Shown one piece after another: positions 11,742 to 20,325 of a stretch of 64,000 nucleotides of DNA; positions within the stretch are counted from its first letter, which is position 1, and every line of letters starts with the position of its first letter. Below the pieces are notes generated by a model that was given only the letters and a program-made list of their open reading frames with translations, made no database searches and was not told where the DNA came from. The stretch is from Chromatiaceae bacterium (GTDB lineage Bacteria > Pseudomonadota > Gammaproteobacteria > Chromatiales > Chromatiaceae). A program made the translations under genes and the position numbers. The stretch spans positions 62,001 to 126,000 of the forward strand of contig JADKCI010000001.1 in the NCBI GenBank assembly GCA_016714645.1. Reading direction: 5' to 3'.

Positions 11742-12352
11742 CTACCACTGCACTTCCTGGTTGAAGACGTACTCGGGTGAGGGTTGCGCCAGGGCGTCCC
11801 AGTCGGGTACGGCCTCGACCGGTGGGTCGTCCCAGGCCGGCGGTCCGCGGGCCGGGCTGATGCGTGGCGGCTCGGGGGGTTCGCCGATGTGGTTGAGTAT
11901 CCGCCGCAGCGGGGCCGCTTCGGTAACGAAGGCGATGATGCGCATGTCGGCACCGCAGTTGGGGCAGGCCAAGGGCAGCGACGCGAACAGGCGTGCGAGC
12001 AGCATGGCCCACAGGTAGTGCGCCGGGGAGCGGTGACTGGGTGGCGCGGCAGCGGGCGGTGAAGGTGGCGGCGCAGCCGCCACAGGCGGTGGGTGAGTCA
12101 GGTCGGGGTCCGCATCGCGCCCGTAGGCGGTGGCGGCCAGGCGCAGTGGCGCATTGGGTGCGAGCACCCCATGGTAGCGATGGCGGTGCAGCCGCGGCGG
12201 GGGGATCAGGGCCGCGAGGTGGTCGATGAACTCCAGCGGGATGAGGGACAGCGCGGTGCGCCCGTCGCGCTGGGGCCTCGGCAGGCGATAGACGATCCGC
12301 TCATCGTTGACCTGCTCGAGGCGCTCAAGGGCGAAGGGCGGACGGGCACAGC
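11742..12352 (-). pseudogene. IS91-type transposase, C-terminal fragment
   Basis: On the minus strand the frame reads RPPFALERLEQVNDERIVYR, then HRHRYHGVLAPNAPLR, then a zinc-knuckle-like LACPNCGADMRIIAF and the typical tail with PPRISPARGPPAWD. These are hallmarks of IS91-family (Y2 rolling-circle) transposase C-termini. The N-terminal two thirds, including the catalytic tyrosines, are missing. It sits downstream of the caspase/M4 operon and faces it. Confidence 0.75.
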
Positions 12353-12555
12353 ATGCTTAGCGAGGGACGTTCCACGCACCCTTTGTGACCGGGAATCATC
12401 AAGCGTTGGTGGTTTCAACATTCGTGGGGGTAGCGCTCGCTGTCGGCGTGGCGCTAGACAGATCGGTCTCGCCGCACTTGCCGCATCCGACGTCCTGGAA
12501 ATTTCCGCCATGCCCTGCTAATTTGCACATAACCAGTGTAAGCGGGGCCTGTGAT

Positions 12556-12777
12556 ATGAGTATCACCCTTTCCATCGATGAGAAGACGCTGTCGGCAGCG
12601 CGCAAGGTCGCGGCTGCTCGCGGGCAGAGCCTCAATCAACTGATTCGCGACGAGCTTGCACGGCTGACGGGCGTGGAGCACCACCGCGCGGATTGGCAGG
12701 AGCTCGAATCGCTGAGCGGGACAGGTCATTCCCGAGGCTGGCACTTCGACCGCGACGAGCTGCATGAAAGAACGTAG
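12556..12777 (+). CDS. Antitoxin, ribbon-helix-helix type (VapB-like)
   Basis: 73 residues starting MSITLSIDEKTLSAARK, with a helix reading ARGQSLNQLIRDELARL, the pattern of small ribbon-helix-helix DNA-binding antitoxins paired with PIN toxins. It overlaps the PIN gene by 14 nt. The acidic C-terminal tail (WHFDRDELHERT) would wrap and neutralise the toxin. It probably represses its own promoter. The 200 bp upstream (12353-12555) hold no other gene; TTGCAC near 12524 could be a -35 element. Confidence 0.8.
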   Translation: MSITLSIDEKTLSAARKVAAARGQSLNQLIRDELARLTGVEHHRADWQELESLSGTGHSRGWHFDRDELHERT

Positions 12778-13189
12778 CTTCCTGGACACCAACGTTCTGG
12801 TTTACACCGACGACGCCGACGCACCGGCCAAGCAGGCAACCAGCTTGTCGCTGTTGCGCGCGGGATGGGCAACTGGAAACGGCGTGCTGTCCACGCAGGT
12901 GTTGCAGGAGTACTTCGCCGCGGTCACCCGCAAGCTGGGCGTCGATGCGGCCGTCGCGCGCCGCAAGGTCGAGCTCTTTGGCCGCTTGGAGATGCTGAGC
13001 ATTGGCCACGACGACATCCTGCGCGCCATTGATCTCCACCGCCTGCACGGCTTTTCGATTTGGGATGCCTTGATCGTCACCATGGCGCTCAAGGCCCAAT
13101 GGCGGGTGCTGTATTCCGAAGACATGCAGGACGGACGCGTCATCGACGGTCTGCGAATTGCCAATCCATTCAAGCCCGAGAGCCGGTAG
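12764..13189 (+). CDS. PIN-domain toxin ribonuclease (VapC-like)
   Basis: 141 residues. The N-terminal FLDTNVLVYTDD carries the first PIN aspartate, and GFSIWDALIV plus the C-terminal LYSEDMQDG supply the other conserved acidic residues of the magnesium-dependent nuclease site. VapC toxins cleave tRNA or rRNA; the specific target cannot be read from sequence. Start overlaps the antitoxin gene, consistent with translational coupling. Directly downstream is a short segment resembling an IS end (GGGTCAGTTTAGGTGGCC) and then the duplicated channel-gene tail. Confidence 0.88.
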   Translation: MKERSFLDTNVLVYTDDADAPAKQATSLSLLRAGWATGNGVLSTQVLQEYFAAVTRKLGVDAAVARRKVELFGRLEMLSIGHDDILRAIDLHRLHGFSIWDALIVTMALKAQWRVLYSEDMQDGRVIDGLRIANPFKPESR

Positions 13190-13262
13190 GTGGGTCAGTT
13201 TAGGTGGCCAGTAACACGCCGACTTTCAGCGGCCATCTCACTTTCGCTTTTAAGCACGAGGG

Positions 13263-13548
13263 CCTCTGGGCCATCCTCGTCTTTCAACTGGACTTGGTGG
13301 ACACCCTTCGTCAAGCCATCACCTTCTGCGGCAGTACCTATACCACCGTCGGCTACAACAGCGATCTGATGCCCGAAGGCTGGAAAGTGATGACCATGAT
13401 CATCGCCCTGTCCGGCATGTTCTCCTTCGCCTGGACCACGGGCATCATGATGATGATGCTCAGGCCCTTCCATGCCGCCCAATACGCCCGCATCACCGGC
13501 CGGGACCCACAAAACGCCCCCTTCTCGGCGGACCAACCCAAGAATTAG
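13263..13548 (+). pseudogene. Duplicated 3' end of the channel gene (direct repeat A, right copy)
   Basis: Matches 2957-3242 almost base for base, including the TYTTVGYNSD filter and the stop. It is fused in frame to unrelated upstream sequence, giving an open frame from 13204 (115 residues) that lacks the first two membrane segments. Most differences from the full gene are silent, so the copy is not brand new. A functional product is unlikely but not excluded, since the pore and last helix remain. Confidence 0.75.
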
Positions 13549-13682
13549 CCACCCGCCCCAGGCCGATCCCAAACACGGCGGGATAGATGGGTCGGTGGCA
13601 CTCCTCGCTGGGCTGGAAAAGGGTTAGCCTATCTTTGTCACCCCAACCCATAGCATCTTTTACATACAATTGGTTACGATGA

Positions 13683-15551
13683 TCATCCGGCGGCGTTGGT
13701 CACTACATGTGGGATCGGCGGGGCGTTCGGGTCAATGAGAGTCTTCTCCGTCTTGCCCGGCAGGTGGGGCAGACCGAGGGCGTTGTAGAGGTCCTGCTGG
13801 TGGGGTTCGGGGCGGGTGGCTTTGCGGATGTGGTAGATCTGACCGTCGTCGCGATGGAGGATGACGGTCACCCGCTGTTGGCCGTCGAGTTGGTTGCGCA
13901 GGCTCTCCCAGCTCAGGTGAATGCCCTGAGCCTTGAGTTGCAGACGCACGCTGTGGACCAGGTGGTAGGCCAATACCGAGAGGAACAGATGGCCGTCGAC
14001 CCGTGCGCTCTGGTGGTGATAGACCGGGCGCAGGCCCAGCTCCGACTTCAACGAGCGGAACACCGCCTCCAGATCGGTGAGCATGGTGTAGGTATCCCAC
14101 AGGGTGCGCTCATCCCAGTCGGCCTGGTTGGTACGCAGGCAATAGACCCCGGGGAGGGTGTCCTCGGTCGGTATGATGCGCGTCCACACCAGGGCCTTGG
14201 CATTGCCGCTGGCTGTGTCTTTCTCCAGGTGGATGTCGTAGAAGCGGATCACCCTGGAGTAACGCTGGCGCAGCCGCCCGATGCGGATCTGGACCTGGTC
14301 GTAGCCCTTGACGCGACGGGGTATATTGAGCCCCTCGGCCAGGTATTTTAGGTCCGCCTCCAGGCGGTTGGAGAAGCGTTGTTCGATGCCCCGCTCCTTG
14401 GCCTCGCGGCCGGTGGAATGACAGTACAGGCGTACCTCCCCGCTGGCCTCGTCAACCACGCGCTGGGCGCGAATGCGGGTCGCTCCCGCCTCGCGAATCA
14501 GGATCGCCTGCTCGGGATCGAACTCCTGGTGGCGCTCGCGGCTGACGACCAAATAGCGGTAGCCCTGGTCCTTGAGCCAGGTGAGGTTGGCTGCGGTGGC
14601 GATGCCGGCATCGAGCACCACCGTCGGGGCCACCGCAGCGGGGGCGAGCGCCAGGCGCTCGAGCATCTGCTCCAGGGTCTTGGGCTCGCTGATGTTGCCT
14701 GCAAAGACCTTGCTGCGCTTGGGGAAGCCGCTGCCATCGAGCACCAGGGCCAGGGTCGCCAAGGGGCCATCGGAGCGCTGCTCCTTGGAGTGACCGTGCT
14801 TGGCCTTGGCATGGCCGCGCGCCGTGCCCTCGAAGAAGGTATTGGTCAGATCGTACAGGGTGATGGTCTCGGCCAGCGCGAACAGGTCGCGCTCCTGCTG
14901 GTAGAGAAAGCCCTCCAGCGTGGCGCGGTGCGCCAACAACCGGTCGCTCACCCGATACAACTGATTCAGGTCCAGGGCGGCGAAGTCGTAGTCCAGCAAT
15001 TCCCCCAGACCGCTGCGCAGTTGCAGCCACTGGTGGGTTGCCAACTCGCTGCCCGGGCGCACCATGCGCCCGATGATGGCCCCGATGGCGGCGCCCAACT
15101 GGTGACGATTGAAGCCCAATTGCGCCAGCTTGACGTCCAACCCCAGCCGCCGCAACGCCTCCAGCGCCACCTGCTCGGCCCCGACACTGCGCGGGCGAAC
15201 GACCTCCAGGCGCTCCAGGTCCACCCGCTGATAGTCGCACTGCGCGGCGGCCGCCTTCGCCGCCACCGTCGTGCCCCGGCGGCTGACCAGGCGGGCCGCA
15301 CAGTCCCGCGCCAGCGCCTCCCACTGCGGATCCAACCCGTCGGCGATCAGATCCAATTGCCCCTGCACCAGGGCCTCGATGCGCCCGGCCAATGGGCCCC
15401 ACTGCGGGCGCGGCACCTCGAACTGGCGCCCGAGATTGAGCAGCGTGACCTGGCGCACCGACGTCGAAGTGCGCACCGACTCTACCAGGCGGTAGGTGTA
15501 ATAGGGCTCGCCGGTCTCGCGGCTCTTGATGGTGGTGCGACGAATATACAT
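13683..15551 (-). CDS. IS1634-family transposase
   Basis: 622 residues, apparently intact. Begins MYIRRTTIKSRETGEPYYTY. The DDE triad is readable in TLYDLTNTFFEG, VVLDAGIATAAN and LTDLEAVFRSLKSELG, with the long insertion region typical of IS4-superfamily IS1634 members. I could not fix the element ends with confidence: ATCTTTGTCA near 13628 and its reverse complement near 15712 form an inverted pair outside the gene, and CCATA occurs nearer each end. The gene may still be active. Confidence 0.9.
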   Translation of the reverse strand: MYIRRTTIKSRETGEPYYTYRLVESVRTSTSVRQVTLLNLGRQFEVPRPQWGPLAGRIEALVQGQLDLIADGLDPQWEALARDCAARLVSRRGTTVAAKAAAAQCDYQRVDLERLEVVRPRSVGAEQVALEALRRLGLDVKLAQLGFNRHQLGAAIGAIIGRMVRPGSELATHQWLQLRSGLGELLDYDFAALDLNQLYRVSDRLLAHRATLEGFLYQQERDLFALAETITLYDLTNTFFEGTARGHAKAKHGHSKEQRSDGPLATLALVLDGSGFPKRSKVFAGNISEPKTLEQMLERLALAPAAVAPTVVLDAGIATAANLTWLKDQGYRYLVVSRERHQEFDPEQAILIREAGATRIRAQRVVDEASGEVRLYCHSTGREAKERGIEQRFSNRLEADLKYLAEGLNIPRRVKGYDQVQIRIGRLRQRYSRVIRFYDIHLEKDTASGNAKALVWTRIIPTEDTLPGVYCLRTNQADWDERTLWDTYTMLTDLEAVFRSLKSELGLRPVYHHQSARVDGHLFLSVLAYHLVHSVRLQLKAQGIHLSWESLRNQLDGQQRVTVILHRDDGQIYHIRKATRPEPHQQDLYNALGLPHLPGKTEKTLIDPNAPPIPHVVTNAAG

Positions 15552-15748
15552 GGGCGCAGCTTAGCCCCTGCGCCGGACCCTGGCAAGGGTTATTAACAAT
15601 ATTATGGCACTACGCGGCGACGCGAATCGCTAAGCCATTGACCCGGTTTGGGCCACCCGCCTCGCCGCGGCGGAAAGGCGGGGGTGTTGGGCGGATGAGG
15701 GGGGTGGAATGACAAAGATGGGTTAGGACCAGGGCGGGCCTCACCCCT

Positions 15749-15835
15749 ATCGCGCCAATAGGAATGGCGCGAATCTTGACTGATCGCGCCAATAAAGCTA
15801 GTTTTTGGCGCGTTAGGCGGTAATCGCGCCAAACA
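15749..15835. promoter_or_regulatory. Cluster of five TCGCGCCAA half-sites (putative operator array)
   Basis: Within about 85 bp the core GCGCCAA/T occurs five times in alternating orientation: CGCGCCAATA at 15751, its inverse near 15764, CGCGCCAATAAA near 15785, inverse TTTTTGGCGCG near 15802 and ATCGCGCCAAAC near 15823. Neighbouring pairs form CGCGCC-N9-GGCGCG and CGCGCCAA-N12-TTGGCGCG palindromes. It lies just upstream of the start of an interrupted gene, so it likely binds a dimeric regulator. Confidence 0.55.
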
Positions 15836-15846
15836 GCCTTGGAGCC

Positions 15847-15900
15847 ATGCCCAAAAAACTCCCCGAAGACCTAACCGAACGAATCGAAACCGAATCGCAG
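15847..15900 (+). pseudogene. 5' end of a gene interrupted by IS481-like copy 2
   Basis: ATG at 15847 starts MPKKLPEDLTERIETESQ and is then cut by the IS left end. The opening resembles the N-terminus of AlbA_2/Schlafen-type ATP-binding proteins, in which a run of charged residues precedes an EFK or EWK motif, but 18 residues are too few for certainty. The rest of the gene is not found downstream of the IS. Confidence 0.4.
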
Positions 15901-16949
15901 TCAAGCCCCGTATGGTTATATACCGACACGAAGTTATCCGTTATTAGGGCAACGACTGACCGGAGACCGGCGAACCATGAATCTGAACCTGCATAAAAAT
16001 GCGCGGACCACGCCCGCGATTCGCCAGGAACTGCGCGAATCCACCAAGTCAGAGCGCGAACTGGCCCGCGAGTACCACCTGAATCGCGCCACGGTGCGTA
16101 AATGGCGGCAGCGCGAAACCGGCGAAGATGCCTCACATCGTCCCCATCACCTGCATGCGACCCTGACGCCGGCCCAAGAGCGGGTTGTCGTCGAGTTACG
16201 CACCACCTTGTTCCTCTCCTTGGATGACTTGCTGGCGGTGACCCGCGAGTTCCTCAATCCCGCCGTCTCGCGTTCAGGCATGGATCGCTGCCTGCGGCGG
16301 CATGGCGTCTCCAATCTCCAAGCCCTGATTCCCCAGCCGGAAGACGAGGAGCAACCAAAGAAAACCTTTAAGGATGATGTGCCTGGATTCATTCACGCCG
16401 ATATCAAGGCTCTTCCGCCCCTGCCAGACGAGACCGCGCATCGGTACCTGTGCGTGGCCATTGATCGCGCCTCCCGCTGGATTTACGTGGAAATCTGGGG
16501 CGAAAAGACGGCGAACAATGCCGCCGAATTTCTCCAGCGGCTCGCCGCCACAGCGCCCTTCAAGGTCCAAAAGGTGTTGACCGATAACGACAACGCGTTT
16601 ACCGATCGCTGTTGCGCCGCCGGCGAACGCGATCCCACCGGGCGTCATCGCTTTGATCGCACCTGCGATACCCACGGCATCGACCACCGGTTGATCAAGC
16701 CCCGTCATCCCCAGGCTAACGGCATGGTCGAACGCTTCAATGGCCGCATCAGCGAGGTGCTGGCGACCACGCACTTCGATGCGGCCGCCAACCTGGAAGA
16801 GGCCCTGACCCGCTATGTGCGATTTTATAATTATCAGATCCAGCAGAAAGCGTTAGGACACCTCTCGCCAGTGCAAGCGCTGAAGGATTGGCAAGAGAAA
16901 CGCCCAGAATTATTCAAGAAATAAGGTATAGAATCTCACGGGGTTGACA
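15899..16949 (+). mobile_element. IS481-like insertion sequence, copy 2 (probably intact)
   Basis: Left terminal repeat from about 15899 (AGTCAAGCCCCGTATGGTTA) and right end to 16949, reversed TGTCAACCCCGTGAGATTC. It encloses a full-length transposase gene and differs from copy 1 at few positions. No flanking duplication is obvious. Confidence 0.85.
15977..16924 (+). CDS. IS481-like transposase, intact
   Basis: 315 residues in one frame. An N-terminal helix-turn-helix (AREYHLNRATVRKW) binds the terminal repeats; the DDE integrase core carries acidic residues in FIHADIKAL, LTDNDNAFTD and NGMVERFNGR. It ends PELFKK just inside the right repeat. As the only complete copy of three in the window it could in principle move all of them in trans. 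Confidence 0.9.
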   Translation: MNLNLHKNARTTPAIRQELRESTKSERELAREYHLNRATVRKWRQRETGEDASHRPHHLHATLTPAQERVVVELRTTLFLSLDDLLAVTREFLNPAVSRSGMDRCLRRHGVSNLQALIPQPEDEEQPKKTFKDDVPGFIHADIKALPPLPDETAHRYLCVAIDRASRWIYVEIWGEKTANNAAEFLQRLAATAPFKVQKVLTDNDNAFTDRCCAAGERDPTGRHRFDRTCDTHGIDHRLIKPRHPQANGMVERFNGRISEVLATTHFDAAANLEEALTRYVRFYNYQIQQKALGHLSPVQALKDWQEKRPELFKK

Positions 16950-16966
16950 CATATATCCTTGATTGC

Positions 16967-17600
16967 CTAGCCTTGTTTACCGGCCTGGCCGAGTTTTCCG
17001 CGGCCTTTGGTTTGTCCCAAGCAGGTCCAGTTGGCGGCCTTGTAGCAGGTGCCGCAGAAGCGTGGTGTCTCGACAAAGGTCTCCAGCAGCAGCGGGCGGT
17101 AGCCCGCGCCAAGTCCCTCGATAACAAGGATGCCCCATCCTCACAAAAAAATCTCTGACGGGGAGGTGACCTCTATCCTGACACTGGGGGCCTGCACCTC
17201 GATCACCGTGCTTTCCTCGTCCAGCGCCGGCGTGCGCCGATAAGGCAAACCGCAGTGGGGACACGCGCTCTGCCCATCGGCCGGATCGTGCTGTTCGGCG
17301 ACCACGGGCAGCGTCGGGCGCGCGGTCCGGCCATACCCCGCACCGCCTGGCTGCTGGCCGCGCGTGCGCTTGGGCGCGTCGTGGCCTTCGCCCCGGTTCT
17401 TCTCCGAGGGCAGCGGACCGTACTTTTCGCTCTTCTTGCCGAAAAACCGCTGCCGAAGGTCTTTGATGGTGGCGTCCTTGAGCGCGAGCTCCCGCTTCAG
17501 CTCCTCGAGCTAGATCTTTGCGTGGGCATGCTGCGCTTCCCAGGAGCTGGCTCGCGCCCGCAGGTCAATGTGCTCCTGTTTGCTGATCGTTACCCATTCC
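16967..17600 (-). pseudogene. Degraded transposase remnants (IS66-like and DUF4338-like)
   Basis: Minus-strand frame 17141-17600 reads LRQRFFGKKSEKYG, then ACPHCGLPYRRTPALD, the helical and zinc-binding N-terminal region of IS66-type transposases, with an in-frame TAG near 17513 and no catalytic domain. The adjoining 16967-17140 reads GYRPLLLETFVETPRFCGTC and AANWTCLGQTKGRGK, typical of DUF4338 proteins associated with some transposons. Neither part is functional. From 17601 to 17816 I see nothing. Confidence 0.6.
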
Positions 17601-17816
17601 CGAGCTAAACGCCACCCCTTGCCGTCAGCCGTGCCGAGGCCTGGATACGGTCGCTCCCAGATGGATCGAGACGTGTCGTGCCTTCCATGGCGCACGTTTT
17701 ACGTCATTTCTGCGTCTGTGTTCCTTACTTTCTCTGCGTCCCGAAAGGCGTGACCGAATGCTTACTTTTGGCTCTCGTTCTGCCCATCATGCGAGTTGGT
17801 TCGTTCCGCGTTCAGG

Positions 17817-19604
17817 TTAAAAGGACCACACCAGGGGAACCACCAGGACAGTGACCAGCCCGACGACCAGGGTCAAGGGCACGCCGACCCGCACGAAGTC
17901 CCCGAAGCGATAGCCGCCGACATTAAACACCATCAGATTGGTTTGATAACCGATCGGGGTGGCGAAGCTCGCGGATGCCGCGACCATCAGGGTCAGGATG
18001 AAGGGTGTGGGCGACACCCCCATGCTCTCGGCCGCCTGCAGGGCGATCGGAAAGATCAGGACCGCTGCCACGTTGTTGGTTGCCAGCGAGGTGAGGATCG
18101 CCGTTGCAACAAAGACCAACGAGAGCGTGATCAGGGGATCGCCGTTCGCAAGCCCGATCAAACCGCCTGCCAAGAGCGATGCCGCGCCCGTCTTCTCCAG
18201 GGCAGCGCCGATGCCGAAGGAGGTCGCGATCACCACCAGAACCTGCCAGTTCGGTGAGCGCCGGGCGGTGCGGCTATTGGTGCAGCCGGTGAGGATCAGG
18301 AGCCCGGCGGCCAGGAGTGCGGCCTCCAGCATACTGAACCAGCCGATGGTCACGACGGCGACCATCGCGACCACGATGGCGATAGCGAGGGGCGCCCGCT
18401 CATGCTCGATCGGGTGCGAGTCGCCGATCTGGCTCACCAGCAGAAAGTCGCGCGAGTTCCTCTGCTGCTCGACAAAATCCGGACGCGTCTCCAGCAGAAG
18501 CGTGTCGCCGGGTGCGAGTTCGATGTCGCCGATCTTGCAGGCCACCCGCTCGCCGTTGCGGGCCAGCGCGATGATCACGGCGTTGTAATGGTTGCGGAAA
18601 CGGCCTTCCCGCACGCTCTTGCCGACCAGCGGTGATTTGTCGGACAACACCGCCTCAACGAAGCAGCGTCCGGGGCGCGGGACGTTGAGCTTGAAGACCT
18701 GATTGGTCGCCGGGATCAGGCCGCGCGTCTTCTGCAGATCCATCACCGAATCGAGGATGCCGGCGAAGACGAGGCGGTCGTTGGCCTGGAGCAGCTCTTC
18801 GGAGGAGACCGCCGCCATCACCTGATCACCACGCTCGATCTCGATCAGGAACAGCCCCGGAAGCTGCCGCAAGCCCGCGTCCTCGATGCTCTTGCCGATC
18901 AGCGGACTGTCCGGCTGTACCAGCATCTCGGCGATGTACTGACGCACATCCTCATAACTCTCGGCTGCCGGGACGCGGCGGGGAAGCAGCCAGTTGCCGG
19001 CGGTGAGCATGAACACCAGCACGGCAACGGTGACCGGGAGCCCGACCCAGATGGGCTCGAACAAGCCAAAGCCGTCGCCCCCGACGCGCTCGATATAGAG
19101 TCCGTTGACGACCAGGTTGGTGCTGGTCCCGATCAGGGTGCAGAGTCCGCCTGCGATGCTCGCGTAAGAGAGCGGGATCAGCAGGCGCGACAGCTCAAGG
19201 CGGTGGCGTTTGGCCCAGTCCTGAACGGCCGGGATGAAGATGGCGACCACCGGGGTGTTGTTCAGGAAGGCGCTGACCGCCGCAACCGGCAGCATCAGGC
19301 GCAGACGAGCGTCGGTCGGTCCGCGCGGACGCCCGAGTAGACTGGGGCCGATCCAGCCGACGGCGCCGGTCTGGGTCAAACCCGTGACCACCACATAGAG
19401 CACGCCGACGGTCAGCATGCCGGGGTTGGAGAAGCCGCTCAGCGCCTCGGCGGGGGTGAGGATGCCGAACAGCAACAGCAGGGTCAGTGCGCCTGCCGTC
19501 ACCACGTCCGGCGCGGCACGGCTAAAGGCGAACAGCCCGAAGCAGAGGATCACGATGCCGAGGCTGAACCAGCCTTCCCAGCTTAGCTCAAGGAGGAGGC
19601 TCAT
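17817..19604 (-). CDS. SLC13/DASS-family transporter with two TrkA-C domains
   Basis: 595 residues from the ATG at 19604 (a TTG 36 nt upstream is possible). Hydrophobic N-terminal half with FLNNTPVVAIFIP and GTSTNLVVNGLY, the paired Asn-Thr motifs of divalent anion:sodium symporters, then about 200 soluble residues with two RCK_C/TrkA-C repeats (LIGKSIEDAGLR and LVGKSVREGRFR), then a second membrane half containing SFATPIGYQTNLMV. Likely substrates of this subclass are sulfate, C4-dicarboxylates or other anions; not resolvable here. Flanked on both sides by IS remnants. A 38-codon ORF ends across its start codon. Confidence 0.88.
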   Translation of the reverse strand: MSLLLELSWEGWFSLGIVILCFGLFAFSRAAPDVVTAGALTLLLLFGILTPAEALSGFSNPGMLTVGVLYVVVTGLTQTGAVGWIGPSLLGRPRGPTDARLRLMLPVAAVSAFLNNTPVVAIFIPAVQDWAKRHRLELSRLLIPLSYASIAGGLCTLIGTSTNLVVNGLYIERVGGDGFGLFEPIWVGLPVTVAVLVFMLTAGNWLLPRRVPAAESYEDVRQYIAEMLVQPDSPLIGKSIEDAGLRQLPGLFLIEIERGDQVMAAVSSEELLQANDRLVFAGILDSVMDLQKTRGLIPATNQVFKLNVPRPGRCFVEAVLSDKSPLVGKSVREGRFRNHYNAVIIALARNGERVACKIGDIELAPGDTLLLETRPDFVEQQRNSRDFLLVSQIGDSHPIEHERAPLAIAIVVAMVAVVTIGWFSMLEAALLAAGLLILTGCTNSRTARRSPNWQVLVVIATSFGIGAALEKTGAASLLAGGLIGLANGDPLITLSLVFVATAILTSLATNNVAAVLIFPIALQAAESMGVSPTPFILTLMVAASASFATPIGYQTNLMVFNVGGYRFGDFVRVGVPLTLVVGLVTVLVVPLVWSF

Positions 19605-19717
19605 GGCGCCGACAAACCCAGGCACTGGGCCGACGGGCAATCGCGCGGACGAGTCACACAGACCACGATGATCGTGTCGGTGCCGTCGGGGCAGCGCAGG
19701 GACAGTGGGGTGGTCAT
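19601..19717 (-). CDS. Possible small ORF overlapping the SLC13 start
   Basis: 38 codons starting MTTPLSLRCPDGTDTIIV and ending at a TGA that overlaps the SLC13 ATG (ATGA). Four cysteines lie in the peptide. The overlap suggests translational coupling or a leader peptide, or simply a remnant. No family recognised and no strong ribosome site seen. Confidence 0.3.
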   Translation of the reverse strand: MTTPLSLRCPDGTDTIIVVCVTRPRDCPSAQCLGLSAP

Positions 19718-19758
19718 ATTCAAGAAATTGACCATGTCATCTGAAGGTTAGGAACGGT

Positions 19759-20325
19759 TCAAAAATAAGTTAAACAACTCGACGAGTGAACACCTTTACC
19801 ACGATCCTCGTTGTCGTTGTCGTTGTCGTTGTCGTGGTCGTGGTCGTGGTCGTTGTCGTAATCGACAACGAGCCATTGATCGTTATCCCGGCCGGTAGCC
19901 AAGAAAAAAGCTGTTGCTGTTGCGCCGCCTTCACCCGCGCGATGCACGTCAGCGGGCGTACGGTAGCCCAAGGATGGGTGCGGGCGCTCGCCGCTGTAGA
20001 AAGCGAAGTGCTCGGGCAAGCTGGCATAGCCCTTGATGTCCACGTCTTCGTACTTCACGGTGCGCCACAGGCGTTCGACGAAGCGGCTGTCCAGCGCCGC
20101 CCAACGCCCATCCATGCTGATGGCGATGCCGGCGTCCAGGAGGACCCGCGTGAACGCCGCGTGCTGGTGAACTGCGACCCCTGGTCGGTGTTAAACACCG
20201 CGGGCCGACCATGGACCCGCAGGGCCTCTTCCAGACAGTCCACGCAGAAACCCGCCTCCAGGGTGTTGGACAACCGCCAGGCCAGCACCCGGCGCGGCCA
20301 GACCTTGGTCAGACAGCGGAGAACC
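19759..20325 (-). pseudogene. IS3-family OrfB transposase, C-terminal remnant
   Basis: Frames on the minus strand read RRVLAWRLSNTLEAGFCVDC, then RPAVFNTDQGSQFTS, then after a frameshift MDGRWAALDSRFVERLWRTV and YSGERPHPSLGYRTPADV: the second and third acidic motifs of an IS3-type integrase core. The N-terminal part and OrfA are absent. The open frame runs on beyond the normal end through a GTTGTC repeat. The fragment abuts the 3' end of ubiT. Confidence 0.8.
19808..19862. repeat. GTTGTC/GTGGTC hexanucleotide microsatellite
   Basis: About nine consecutive six-base units, GTTGTC changing to GTGGTC and back. Read on the minus strand it adds an Asp-Asn/Asp-His run to the end of the IS3 remnant frame. 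A slippage-prone tract. Confidence 0.85.

Noticed and set aside
13204..13262. New N-terminus for the duplicated channel tail
   Set aside because: The 59 bp before the repeat resemble an IS end rather than coding sequence, and the resulting protein lacks the first membrane segments.
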